A stretch of 64,000 nt of DNA from Sulfurospirillum sp. (GCA_014859685.1 JACUTU010000004.1:180295-244294), one strand, 5' to 3'. Positions 9,229 through 17,619 are shown, numbered from the stretch's first letter. Notes: a model not told the origin generated them from the letters alone. Numbers and translations are program-made.

Positions 9229-10063
9229 AGAGTTCCTTAAAAGCTGTGATATCAAAGAGCCAAACATCCTCTCTTTTTTGCTCCATAAGTTCTTTGGAAA
9301 AGCCACTTTTAGAAAAGAGCGCGAACTTGTTTACATGTAAGCCTGCCCTGAAGCATTTTTGCTCCAAAGCATTGAGAATATTTTTGCAAATTTTTGTGTT
9401 TTTCCACTTTGATTCACCAGCAATAACTATGCCATCTTTTGTATGGGTAAGCAGATCGATCTCATTGTTTTTATCCCAATAGCTGCCATAATCTTCAATA
9501 TTTTCAACCCCAACTTGATGGATAATCAGTGCATTGCTCAAATACTCAAAACAAAAACTCGTAAATTTATCAAGTGAATTTTGTACATGTAAAAGCTCAG
9601 GAACTTTTTGATAACAATAAGTAAACCAAAAACGAGTAAAATTGTTTTGAAAGTAAAGCTTGTCTTGTATAACATAGTGCCGTAAAGCTTTTTTGATGGG
9701 GTGTGATTTTAATCGTCTCAGTGGCTTTTCTCGTGTCTTTTCTTTTTGGATAATCCCTAGAGAAAATAATACTTGAAAAAGATGTTTGCTGCGAATCTGC
9801 GATATCTTTTCTTTTTGAAAAGTGCTATAAATTTTACGATCTCCCTTTGCTATGCGCGAGAGGATCGCTGTAAGATCGGCTTGAAAATCTGCATCTGTAT
9901 CGAAGAGAAAATATTTTTGCAATGCTTCGTGCTTTTCAATGATATATCTTTGTATGCACTCAAAGATATCTGTATTAAATTGCAGCGTATGCAAAAGTGG
10001 GTATCCATCAAAAATAGCATAAAATTCTATCGCTTCTTGGATGTCAAGATAAGGAAATTGCAA
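9221..10063 (-). CDS. DUF234-type protein with restriction-endonuclease-like C-terminus
   Basis: About 280-320 residues. The C-terminal part reads NNEIDLLTHTKDGIVIAGESKW, the D-(x)n-E-x-K pattern of PD-(D/E)XK nuclease folds that is typical of DUF234, the domain usually fused to archaeal-type P-loop ATPases. Here there is no P-loop, so only the C-terminal module and a helical N-terminus exist. Function unknown. The start is unclear: the open frame continues to a TTG at 10204, but a TATAAT box at 10115-10120 suggests transcription begins below about 10108; the first standard in-frame start after that is TTG at 10063. It heads the operon with the FlgS-like kinase. Confidence 0.65.
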   Translation of the reverse strand: MQFPYLDIQEAIEFYAIFDGYPLLHTLQFNTDIFECIQRYIIEKHEALQKYFLFDTDADFQADLTAILSRIAKGDRKIYSTFQKEKISQIRSKHLFQVLFSLGIIQKEKTREKPLRRLKSHPIKKALRHYVIQDKLYFQNNFTRFWFTYCYQKVPELLHVQNSLDKFTSFCFEYLSNALIIHQVGVENIEDYGSYWDKNNEIDLLTHTKDGIVIAGESKWKNTKICKNILNALEQKCFRAGLHVNKFALFSKSGFSKELMEQKREDVWLFDITAFKELYD

Positions 10064-10114
10064 ATGAAATTTTTTGAAACGATTGTTGATGCAAACCCCC
10101 TTTTGTTTGGGTAA

Positions 10115-10120
10115 ATTATA
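10115..10120 (-). promoter_or_regulatory. -10 box for the DUF234/kinase/DUF1538 operon
   Basis: TATAAT on the minus strand in the divergent gap upstream of the leftward operon. The -35 region is not recognisable, as is common for Campylobacterota sigma70 promoters. Confidence 0.55.
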
Positions 10121-10163
10121 CAAAAAATTGATAAAGTAGAACTTTTTTACCCTACATGTAAGG

Positions 10164-10169
10164 TATAAT
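10164..10169 (+). promoter_or_regulatory. -10 box for the class V aminotransferase gene
   Basis: TATAAT, 30 bp upstream of the ATG at 10199, divergent to the box at 10115-10120. A TACATGTA palindrome at 10153-10160 lies immediately upstream, in the spacer region of this promoter. Confidence 0.6.
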
Positions 10170-10198
10170 TGCAAAAACAATACAAGAAAGAAATGATA

Positions 10199-11464
10199 AT
10201 GCAAGAGATACGAAAAGGAATCATTTTAGATAAAGATATACTATATTTTGATTTTACTGCTTCTGGTTTGGCGTATGAGCCTATAGAAAATGAAATCCAT
10301 GAAATCCTCAAACGATATGCCAATACCCACTCGGAAGTTGCATCAAATGCTATAACAATGAGCGAACAGTATGCTCATGCAAGAACTTCTATGAGAGAAT
10401 CTTTACAAGTAGATGAGAGTTTTTACATCATGCCTTGCGGTACTGGGGCAACAGCTGCAATCAAAAAATTTCAAGAGATTTTAGGTTTATATATTCCCCC
10501 AAAAACAAGAGCAAGATATCCGATTTTGGCGAGAAATCTCCCGATCGTGCTCGTGGGTCCTTACGAACATCATTCAAATGAGATTAGTTTTCGAGAAGGT
10601 TTGTGCCAAGTTGTTCGTGTGTTGCTTGATCAGGATAAAAATATAGACCTTACAGACCTTGAAAAAAAGCTAGAAGCCTACAAGAATAGGGAAATCATCG
10701 CCTCTTTTTCTGTTGCATCAAATGTAACGGGTATTTTGAGCGATTATAAAAGTATTTACAAGCTTGTAAAAAGATATAACGGGCTTTTATGTCTCGATGC
10801 AGCTGCGGCAAGTCCTTACATCAACATCGATTGCAATTTTTATGATGCACTGTTTCTCTCACCACATAAATTGCTCGGTGGCGTTGGAAGTTGCGGCATT
10901 CTTGTGATCAAAAAAGAGTTATGTGACATCCCTAAACCAACTTTTGCAGGCGGTGGAACGGTGGCGTATGTGAGCCGTATGGGGCATGAATATCTAAGTG
11001 ATATGGAGCTACTTGAAGATGCTGGAACGCCAGGAATTTTACAATTCATCAGAGCCGCACTTGCGTATAAATTACGCAATGACATAGGACTTGAAAAGAT
11101 TCACGCACTCGAAGAAGAACTCAAGCGATATTTTGGCTTGCAAGTGAGACAAATGCAAGGCGTGAAGCTGTATTGTAGTTACACACAAGAAAAATTGCCG
11201 ATTTTTTCACTCAATTTTACAGATATCAGCCCTTATGATATAGCCAAATATCTCAGTGATCATTACAAGATACAAACCCGTGCTGGATGCGCTTGTGCTG
11301 GACCCTATGGACACGATTTGCTAGATCTTGAAGATGGACAAGAGTTCGAGGAAAAACCTGGCTGGCTTCGTATTAGTATCCACTACACGCACACAAAAGA
11401 GCAGATAGACTCACTACTTAAAGCTTTGCAAGAAGCCATTGTGGCACTATCACCAAAAAGCTAG
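10199..11464 (+). CDS. class V aminotransferase-fold PLP enzyme (cysteine desulfurase-like)
   Basis: PLP-dependent enzyme of 421 residues. The Schiff-base lysine is in LFLSPHKLLGG, preceded by the PLP-binding LCLDAAAASPYI. Near the C-terminus RAGCACAGPYGHDLL carries cysteines in the place of the mobile catalytic loop of cysteine desulfurases (usual RSGxHC). This supports a selenocysteine lyase/cysteine desulfurase-like role, but the unusual spacing makes the substrate uncertain. ATG 10199 is preferred because AAGAAAG lies 8 bp upstream; the alternative ATG at 10193 is too close. It is 6 bp from the next gene, so probably an operon with the pseudouridine synthase. Confidence 0.85.
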   Translation: MQEIRKGIILDKDILYFDFTASGLAYEPIENEIHEILKRYANTHSEVASNAITMSEQYAHARTSMRESLQVDESFYIMPCGTGATAAIKKFQEILGLYIPPKTRARYPILARNLPIVLVGPYEHHSNEISFREGLCQVVRVLLDQDKNIDLTDLEKKLEAYKNREIIASFSVASNVTGILSDYKSIYKLVKRYNGLLCLDAAAASPYINIDCNFYDALFLSPHKLLGGVGSCGILVIKKELCDIPKPTFAGGGTVAYVSRMGHEYLSDMELLEDAGTPGILQFIRAALAYKLRNDIGLEKIHALEEELKRYFGLQVRQMQGVKLYCSYTQEKLPIFSLNFTDISPYDIAKYLSDHYKIQTRAGCACAGPYGHDLLDLEDGQEFEEKPGWLRISIHYTHTKEQIDSLLKALQEAIVALSPKS

Positions 11465-11470
11465 ACTCAC

Positions 11471-12043
11471 TTGCAAAAGACAGCCAAACTCTTAGCATTG
11501 CATAAACCAAAGGGGTATGTGGTTACTCGCAGAGATGATTTGGGGCGAAAAACTGTTTATGAACTTTTACCTCAGTGGGCATTTGATAATGGGTGGATGC
11601 CCATAGGACGGCTTGATCTTGCATCAAAAGGACTGTTGCTTTTTACAAGAGATGGTAGTATCAATAATGCACTTACAAAACCAAAAAATTGCATAAAAAC
11701 TTATGAAATTTGGGTGCGTGGCTTTGTGAGTAATGAACTCATCGCTACAGCTCTTGTGGGTGTACATAGTCCTTTTGGATTGCTGAGAGCTTTAGAGGTG
11801 CAAAAGATTGGCGTGGGTGGTGCTAAAACAAAACTGCGGGTATGTATTGATGAGGGTAAAAATCGTCATATTCGCAGACTTTTTGGTGCGCTCAAAGATC
11901 CAAAATTTCAAACTCCACTCAAAGTGCTTGATCTTAAGCGAGTGAGTATCGGTTCTTTCAGTCTGGATATGCAAAGCGCTTGTTGGCGTTTTCTCACACC
12001 CTTAGAGGAAAAAATTCTTTTAGAAACTGATGTTACACACTAA
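11471..12043 (+). CDS. RsuA/RluE-type pseudouridine synthase without S4 domain
   Basis: 190-residue rRNA pseudouridine synthase. The catalytic Asp is in MPIGRLDLASKGLLLFTRDG, and LALHKPKGYVVTRRDD and NRHIRRLF are the family motifs. The protein starts directly at the catalytic domain (no N-terminal S4 RNA-binding module), like RluE. The start is a TTG at 11471 with no convincing ribosome site, 6 bp after the aminotransferase stop. The last six codons (TDVTH and stop) lie inside repeat copy D, whose left end begins at 12026, so this gene appears to have acquired its present stop from the element. Confidence 0.88.
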   Translation: MQKTAKLLALHKPKGYVVTRRDDLGRKTVYELLPQWAFDNGWMPIGRLDLASKGLLLFTRDGSINNALTKPKNCIKTYEIWVRGFVSNELIATALVGVHSPFGLLRALEVQKIGVGGAKTKLRVCIDEGKNRHIRRLFGALKDPKFQTPLKVLDLKRVSIGSFSLDMQSACWRFLTPLEEKILLETDVTH

Positions 12044-12200
12044 AACGAACTCGCCCGTTTTGCTAAAGAAACTTCATTTTACGGCAGGAACACAACCCAC
12101 TAAAGCTACGAAAAAACAGCTTTTTCGAAAAATACTAAGTATTTTTACGCCTTTGTTGTAGAAGTACGAAAGTAGAGTCGGAAAAACTTGTGTAAAATCG
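12026..12200 (+). repeat. dispersed repeat copy D (diverged)
   Basis: Begins with the same terminus as the intact copies (ACTGATGTTACACACT), followed by the TAAAACGAAC arm and CTAAAGCTACGAAAA at 12099-12113. The middle and the right part are different, and a right terminal repeat is not visible, so the right border is approximate. It fills the gap between the pseudouridine synthase and malate synthase genes and shares its right-hand character with copy E beyond glcB. Confidence 0.65.
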
Positions 12201-12299
12201 TAAAGTTTGCATGTGGCAAATAGCGACAAGTAAGAAATAATAGATTTATGTCATACGCATTTGCTAGAGTAAATTAAGAAAATTTTTAGGAGGTTTTTT

Positions 12300-14456
12300 A
12301 TGCGTGTTGGAAAATTGGAGATAGCTTCAGAATTATACACATTTATAGATACCCAAGTGCTTGATGGCCTTGATTTTAATAGTGAACAGATTTGGGAAGG
12401 TTTTGCAGATATACTCACTAAGTTGGGTGCAAAAAATCAAGAACTTGTAAGCAAACGAGATGTATTGCAGCAAAAACTCGATGCATTTTATAGTTCTTTA
12501 AAAGGGAAAGAATTTGACGCTAAGGCACAAAAAGAGTTTTTGCAAAGCATTGGATATCTTGAAAATATTTGTGAAGATTTTATGATTTGTACTGCAAATG
12601 TAGATGATGAAATCTCTCAAATTGCAGCCCCACAATTAGTCGTTCCAGCTGATAATGCAAGGTATGTACTCAACGCTGCAAATGCGAGATGGGGAAGCCT
12701 TTTTGATGTGCTTTATGGAACAGATGTGATAGAGCAAACACCACCATTTAACACCACCAATAGTTATAATCCAAAAAGAGGTGAAAAAGTTTTTGCCTTT
12801 TGTTTCGCATTTTTAGACGAAATAGCACCTTTACAAAAAGGTAGTTTTAGTGATGTGATCAAGATAGAACTTGTGGACAACACACCTGTTTTTAGCTTGC
12901 AAAATGGCACTCAAACGAGACTTGAGGATGGAAGTATTTTTGCAGGCTACCAAAAAAAAGACACACAACTTTCAAGCCTTTTATTCAAACATCATAGCCT
13001 ACATGTAATCCTCGTGCTAGATAAAACAAGCTCTATAGGCGCACAAAATGCTCTTGGCTTGAGCGATGTGATGCTAGAAGCTGCCCTGAGTGCTATCGTA
13101 GATTGTGAAGATTCTGTGGCGTGTGTTGATGTAAACGACAAAGTAAAGATCTATCGCAATTGGCTTGGTTTAATGTTGGGTGATTTGCAAAGCACTTTTA
13201 CAAATAGGGACAAGGTAATACACAGAAAACTTAATGATGATAAACACTTTTATGCTCCAAATGCAAGCGAATTGTGTTTAAGTGGACGCGTATTGTTACT
13301 CAATCGCAATGTGGGCATTCACATGTATACAGATATAGTGCAATATGATGGGGCCTCGATTCCTGAGGGATTTTTGGATGCTTTTGTGGTTACGCTGTGT
13401 GCTTTGCATGATCTCTCAAGTAAGAAAAAATTGAAAAATAGCACAAAAGGTAGTGTGTACATAATAAAGCCAAAATGTCACGGAAGTGAAGAGGTTGCAT
13501 TTGTTTGTGAACTTTTTGATGCGATTGAACAGCTTTTAGGATTGAAGCAATTTACTATAAAAATGGGCATCATGGACGAAGAGAGGCGGACGAGCGTCAA
13601 TCTTAAAAATACCATTGAAAAAGCAAAAGAGCGAGTCTTTTTTATCAACACAGGCTTTTTAGATCGAACGGGCGACGAAATTCATTCGATCATGCAACTC
13701 GGTGCTGTGATGCCAAAAGAGGAGATAAAAAAAGAACAATGGTTGCAAGGATATGAAGATCAAAATATCGATGTGGGCTTACATGTAGGCTTTTTTGGAA
13801 TCGCGCAAGTAGGTAAAGGAATGTGGACGATGCCAGATCTGATGCACGATATGATCAAAACCAAGATAGCACACCCACTCTCAGGTGCCAATACAGCATG
13901 GGTGCCATCGCCAACCGCAGCAGTTTTGCATGCTTTGCATTATCATAAAGTTGATGTGAAAGCCTTGCAGCTTATGATGCAAAAAACACCAAGACAAAGT
14001 CTCGATGCCATCTTGAATCCAGCAATGTTGCGAACAAAACTCAGTACGCAAGAGATTCAAGATGAGATAACAAACAATATCCAAAGCATTTTAGGCTATG
14101 TAGTTCGCTGGGTAGATCAAGGCATAGGTTGTTCAAAAGTACCAGATATTAACGATGTAGCACTTATGGAAGATCGGGCTACGCTTCGCATCTCTTCGCA
14201 ACATGTAGCAAATTGGTTGTATCACAGCATAGTTACCCACGAGCAAGTTTTGCAAACTTTGCAGGCTATGGCAAAAGTCGTGGATGCCCAAAATGCGGGT
14301 GATCCAAATTATAAAAATATGGCATCAAATTTTGATGAAAGTCTTGCCTTTACTGCTGCATGTGATCTTGTATTTGAGGGGGCAAAGCAGCCCAATGGTT
14401 ACACGGAATTTATCCTACACAAAAGAAGATTGCAGGCAAAAGCTCGTTACATGTAA
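12300..14456 (+). CDS. glcB: malate synthase G
   Basis: Condenses glyoxylate and acetyl-CoA to malate. At 718 residues it has the length of the monomeric G isoform. Motifs: MGIMDEERRTSVNLKNTI and FFINTGFLDRTGDEIHS in the TIM barrel, DQGIGCSKVPDI, and MEDRATLRISSQHVANWL with the catalytic Asp. AGGAGG 6-7 bp before ATG 12300 is the strongest ribosome site in the region. No isocitrate lyase or glycolate oxidase is nearby, so the glyoxylate source is not evident. The stop codon is formed by the last three bases of a TTACATGTAA palindrome (14447-14456). The gene is flanked by repeat copies D and E in the same orientation. Confidence 0.97.
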   Translation: MRVGKLEIASELYTFIDTQVLDGLDFNSEQIWEGFADILTKLGAKNQELVSKRDVLQQKLDAFYSSLKGKEFDAKAQKEFLQSIGYLENICEDFMICTANVDDEISQIAAPQLVVPADNARYVLNAANARWGSLFDVLYGTDVIEQTPPFNTTNSYNPKRGEKVFAFCFAFLDEIAPLQKGSFSDVIKIELVDNTPVFSLQNGTQTRLEDGSIFAGYQKKDTQLSSLLFKHHSLHVILVLDKTSSIGAQNALGLSDVMLEAALSAIVDCEDSVACVDVNDKVKIYRNWLGLMLGDLQSTFTNRDKVIHRKLNDDKHFYAPNASELCLSGRVLLLNRNVGIHMYTDIVQYDGASIPEGFLDAFVVTLCALHDLSSKKKLKNSTKGSVYIIKPKCHGSEEVAFVCELFDAIEQLLGLKQFTIKMGIMDEERRTSVNLKNTIEKAKERVFFINTGFLDRTGDEIHSIMQLGAVMPKEEIKKEQWLQGYEDQNIDVGLHVGFFGIAQVGKGMWTMPDLMHDMIKTKIAHPLSGANTAWVPSPTAAVLHALHYHKVDVKALQLMMQKTPRQSLDAILNPAMLRTKLSTQEIQDEITNNIQSILGYVVRWVDQGIGCSKVPDINDVALMEDRATLRISSQHVANWLYHSIVTHEQVLQTLQAMAKVVDAQNAGDPNYKNMASNFDESLAFTAACDLVFEGAKQPNGYTEFILHKRRLQAKARYM

Positions 14457-14513
14457 GGTAAAATTATCGCCGTCTATCATACCAAAAAAGACAAAATAAA
14501 AAATAGATAAATG

Positions 14514-14612
14514 TGAATGTTACGCACCTAAAGCTACGAAAAAACAGGTTTTTTCAAAAGCGCGTAAAGCAGATTAATAATCAAAAGTAGTTGAAAAACT
14601 TATTGTAAGGCT
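14514..14612 (+). repeat. dispersed repeat copy E (partial)
   Basis: Starts TGAATGTTACGCACCTAAAG, joining a left terminus directly to the CTAAAGCTACGAAAA block, so the hairpin arm found in full copies is missing. It resembles copy D after that block (AAAAAACAGG then a T-run, later AAGTAG and GAAAAACTT). The right border is uncertain. It lies just after glcB in the same orientation as copy D. Confidence 0.6.
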
Positions 14613-14682
14613 CGATTGAACTTCATATAAGCTCAATCAAGCCTTTAAATTTTTTGTAATTATAGAGTACGGAAGAAAAAAG

Positions 14683-14759
14683 TGGTGGGTCCTGAGTGAC
14701 TCGAACACTCGACCACTCCGTTATGAGCGGAGTGCTCTAACCAACTGAGCTAAGGACCC
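14683..14759 (-). tRNA. tRNA with CAT anticodon (Met elongator or Ile2)
   Basis: Full cloverleaf on the minus strand, 77 nt with encoded CCA: acceptor GGGTCCT/AGGACCC, D stem GCTC/GAGC, anticodon stem CTCCG/CGGAG with loop CTCATAA, T stem GAGTG/CACTC with TTCGAGT, discriminator A. The anticodon (14723-14725) is CAT. It is not an initiator, since the first acceptor pair is G-C. Elongator Met and the lysidine-modified Ile2 tRNA both have this anticodon; the acceptor and D-arm text is closer to my memory of E. coli Ile2, but I cannot decide. Confidence 0.95.
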
Positions 14760-14778
14760 TTTAAATTTTAAGAGTGTA

Positions 14779-14784
14779 ATTATA
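14779..14784 (-). promoter_or_regulatory. -10 box of the tRNA gene
   Basis: TATAAT on the minus strand, 19 bp before the mature 5' end of the tRNA, a usual distance for a short 5' leader. Confidence 0.6.
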
Positions 14785-15027
14785 CTGTGTGGATTGTTAA
14801 AAAAAGATAAAAAGAATAAAAAATAACCAAAATTAAATCCGCGACTCTAGTTTTCTTGTGCCGCCAAAAGGGTCTCGTTGAGTTTTGAAGCTACTTAGAA
14901 GAAAAAAATGTGTAAAAAAAGATATGCTAAAAAAGCATATTTTGTATTTGTTATACTAATTTTGACTTCTATAGATTTGCATTTTTACTTGTGATAGGAT
15001 TAGAGAAAAAATATAAAGAGTAGTGAT
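14785..15027. other. intergenic stretch upstream of the FIST kinase
   Basis: No open frame with a ribosome site is apparent. It is AT-rich apart from a GC-richer patch around 14838-14885 that I do not recognise. A possible -10 (TATACT, 14952-14957) could serve the kinase operon. Nothing else is supported. Confidence 0.4.
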
Positions 15028-16917
15028 TTGAAAACTTATAATTTTAGCTGTGTCGCAGATACAATCCAAAAGATTATAGATTTTTCACTTTTTAAAAATG
15101 AAGCCAATGTTCTTGTGCAAGTGTTTTGCGGTGAAGATGTGCGGGCTTTTAAGATGATATGCGGTGTTATTTTGCACGAAATTCCTCAAGCGATTTGTAT
15201 AGGATCTACAACCGATGGTGAGATTTGCGAAGAACAAGTGAGTATATGCAAAACCACTGTTTCTCTTAGCGTATTTTCACAAACACACTTAAAAACTTCC
15301 TATAAAAATGAAAAAGATGCTTTTACATGTGGCTTTGAATTGGCAAAAGATTTGGTAACACAAGATACAAAACTTCTTATTCTTTTTAGCGATGGTACCC
15401 AGATGAATGCAGAAGAGTTTTTGCGAGGTGTCGCAGCTTACGATGCAAAAGTAATGATTTGTGGCGGTATGGCTGGAGACAACGGCAATTTTTTGCAAAC
15501 GCATATCTCTTCACAACACACGATCTTAAGCCATGGTGCAGTTGGCGTTGCACTTGATTCGGATATCTTGCAAGTGGCAAGCGATTATAAGTTTGATTGG
15601 AAAGCTATCGGTGTTTGGCATGAAGTGCAAGAAGTCGTGGGAAGCCGTATCTATAAAATTGATGGAATGACACCTGTAGATTTTTATGAAAAATACCTCG
15701 GAACCAATCTCTCGCAAATAGAATTTCCTCTTATTTTTGAAAAAAATGGTAAACCAATCGCTCGAGCAGTTATCGCCAAACATCTTGATGGAAGTATGAG
15801 TTGCGGCGGCAATTTGCACGCTGGTGATCAGGTGAAAATTGGCTATGGCGATGCAGAGTCGTTGCTCAAAAATCCTATTGAAGTATTGGAAAATCTTAAA
15901 TCAATTAAAGCACAAGCATTTTTTATCTACTCATGTATGGCAAGAAGAAGGTATATGCCAGATTTGATAAAATTGCAAGCAGAACCTTTCGCCAAACTAG
16001 CACCAACGGCAGGATTTTTTACCTATGCGGAGTTTTATCATCAAAATGGGCATAATGAACTCTTGAACCAAACGCTCAGCGTAGTTGCACTTAGTGAAAA
16101 AATGAGTACGGATGTAGCAATAAATGCCCCTAAAATTCCATTGAGTGTAGAAGAGGCTGCGTATGCAAAAACCATCCAAGCATTGACAAATCTTATACAG
16201 CAAAGTACGCGTGATTATGACGCACAATCAAGAAAATTAGAAGAACAGATGCACTATATCAACAATCTTTTAAATGCACATAAACAATTTTTGCGTCACA
16301 CCGTACATGAGATGAATTTGCCCTTGAGCGTGATTATGGGCAATATTGAATTGCATGAGATGGAACTAGGCAGAAGCGTATATCTTGAAAACATAGAAGT
16401 TGGGGTAAAAAGTATTTTTTCCCTCTATGATGATTTGAGTTATTTGGTGAAAAAAGATCAAATCAGTTATTTTAAGAGAAGAATTGATTTGGCCGATTAC
16501 ATCAGAAGTCGCGTGGCTTTTTTCGAACAAGTCGCATACAAGGCACAATCCTCGCTAGAGTTTACATGTAAGAGTCCTCAAGCGTATATATTTTTTAATG
16601 AAACAAAGTTGCAACGCATCATTGATAATAATCTCACAAATGCCATCAAATATACACACGAAAACAAAAAGATTAGTGTTACGCTTGAAAAATTAGGGGA
16701 GTATTTCTTGTTTAGCGTGGCGTCGCATTCAAGAAAAATTCAACATCCACAGCTTGTGTTTGAAGCGTTTTATCGTGAAGAAAAATCAAAAGAGGGTTTT
16801 GGCTTGGGTTTAAATCTTGTTAAACGCATATGTACGGAAGAGGATATTGAGATAACCGTGAATTCGGATGAAAATCGCACAATTTTTACTTATAAATTTA
16901 GAGAAGATGATAGATGA
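15028..16917 (+). CDS. FIST-domain sensor histidine kinase
   Basis: 629 residues. An N-terminal FIST sensory region (about 30-220, with CIGSTTDGEICEE and MICGGMAGDNGNF) and a FIST C-terminal part (about 225-365, with FFIYSCMARRRYM and GFFTYAEF) precede a coiled linker. A dimerisation domain follows with HTVHEMNLPLSVIMGN (His probable phosphoacceptor), then an ATPase domain with DNNLTNAIKYT and GFGLGLNLVKRI. No membrane segment is seen, so it should sense a cytoplasmic small ligand; FIST is proposed to bind small molecules such as amino acids. The start is TTG at 15028 with AAGAG upstream. It overlaps the response regulator by 4 bp. Confidence 0.92.
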   Translation: MKTYNFSCVADTIQKIIDFSLFKNEANVLVQVFCGEDVRAFKMICGVILHEIPQAICIGSTTDGEICEEQVSICKTTVSLSVFSQTHLKTSYKNEKDAFTCGFELAKDLVTQDTKLLILFSDGTQMNAEEFLRGVAAYDAKVMICGGMAGDNGNFLQTHISSQHTILSHGAVGVALDSDILQVASDYKFDWKAIGVWHEVQEVVGSRIYKIDGMTPVDFYEKYLGTNLSQIEFPLIFEKNGKPIARAVIAKHLDGSMSCGGNLHAGDQVKIGYGDAESLLKNPIEVLENLKSIKAQAFFIYSCMARRRYMPDLIKLQAEPFAKLAPTAGFFTYAEFYHQNGHNELLNQTLSVVALSEKMSTDVAINAPKIPLSVEEAAYAKTIQALTNLIQQSTRDYDAQSRKLEEQMHYINNLLNAHKQFLRHTVHEMNLPLSVIMGNIELHEMELGRSVYLENIEVGVKSIFSLYDDLSYLVKKDQISYFKRRIDLADYIRSRVAFFEQVAYKAQSSLEFTCKSPQAYIFFNETKLQRIIDNNLTNAIKYTHENKKISVTLEKLGEYFLFSVASHSRKIQHPQLVFEAFYREEKSKEGFGLGLNLVKRICTEEDIEITVNSDENRTIFTYKFREDDR

Positions 16918-17567
16918 AAATCTTACTACTTGAAGATGATATTATGCTCAATGTCGCCATCACTCACTATCTTACCACACTCAAACATAGCGTTACACCA
17001 CAAAGAGATGGAGAAGAGTGTTTGTGTGTTGCAAAAAATGAGCAGTTTGATCTGTGCATTTTTGATATCAATGTGCCAAGCAGGAATGGTTTAAGCATCT
17101 TAGAAGAGTTACATGTGTGCAAAAAAGCAGTGCCAGTGATCTATATCTCAACACTTATAGATATAGAAGATATCTCAAGGGCGTATGAGCTTGGTTGTTG
17201 TGATTATATAAAAAAACCCTTCCATCTTAAAGAATTAAATTTTAAAATCAACCAAATAGTGCAAAGAGCAAAAAAAGATATGCACCATAAGCGGCTCTCA
17301 CAACAGTATAGTTATGATTGTGATAGCCTCACACTTTACTATGGCGATATCCCGCAAATACTCTCAAAAAGACAGCTGCAAATCATACAATATCTAGCAC
17401 ATAATCGCTCATTTGTATGTAGTTATGATATGTTCCGTGAATTTGTTTGGAGTGATGATGCCATAGACGATGCAACCATACGAGCCGAGATAAACAGACT
17501 CAAAAAAAATCTTAAAGAGGATTTTATAACCAACATTAGGGGTATTGGTTACACGATTAGGCTATAA
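16914..17567 (+). CDS. OmpR-family response regulator
   Basis: 217 residues: receiver domain with EDD acid pocket at 7-9, phosphoacceptor Asp51 in FDINVPSRNG and Lys in DYIKKPFH near 100, then a winged-helix DNA-binding domain (LSKRQLQIIQYLAHN through DATIRAEINRLKKNL and IRGIGYTIRL). It is the cognate partner of the FIST kinase, as shown by the 4-bp ATGA overlap. The genes next downstream, after repeat copy A, encode an aldehyde oxidoreductase; regulation of that cassette by this pair is possible but only inferred from location. Confidence 0.93.
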   Translation: MKILLLEDDIMLNVAITHYLTTLKHSVTPQRDGEECLCVAKNEQFDLCIFDINVPSRNGLSILEELHVCKKAVPVIYISTLIDIEDISRAYELGCCDYIKKPFHLKELNFKINQIVQRAKKDMHHKRLSQQYSYDCDSLTLYYGDIPQILSKRQLQIIQYLAHNRSFVCSYDMFREFVWSDDAIDDATIRAEINRLKKNLKEDFITNIRGIGYTIRL

Positions 17568-17619
17568 AATTTGACTGCTATTTTCATGCTATAAACTTGC
17601 AATAAAATACTTATGAAAA

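Noticed and set aside
14785..15027. Second RNA gene next to the tRNA
   Set aside because: No cloverleaf or conserved RNA fold could be built by eye in this AT-rich stretch.
15289..15819. Antisense open frames inside the FIST kinase gene
   Set aside because: No start signals and no recognisable protein features; the sense frame is complete.
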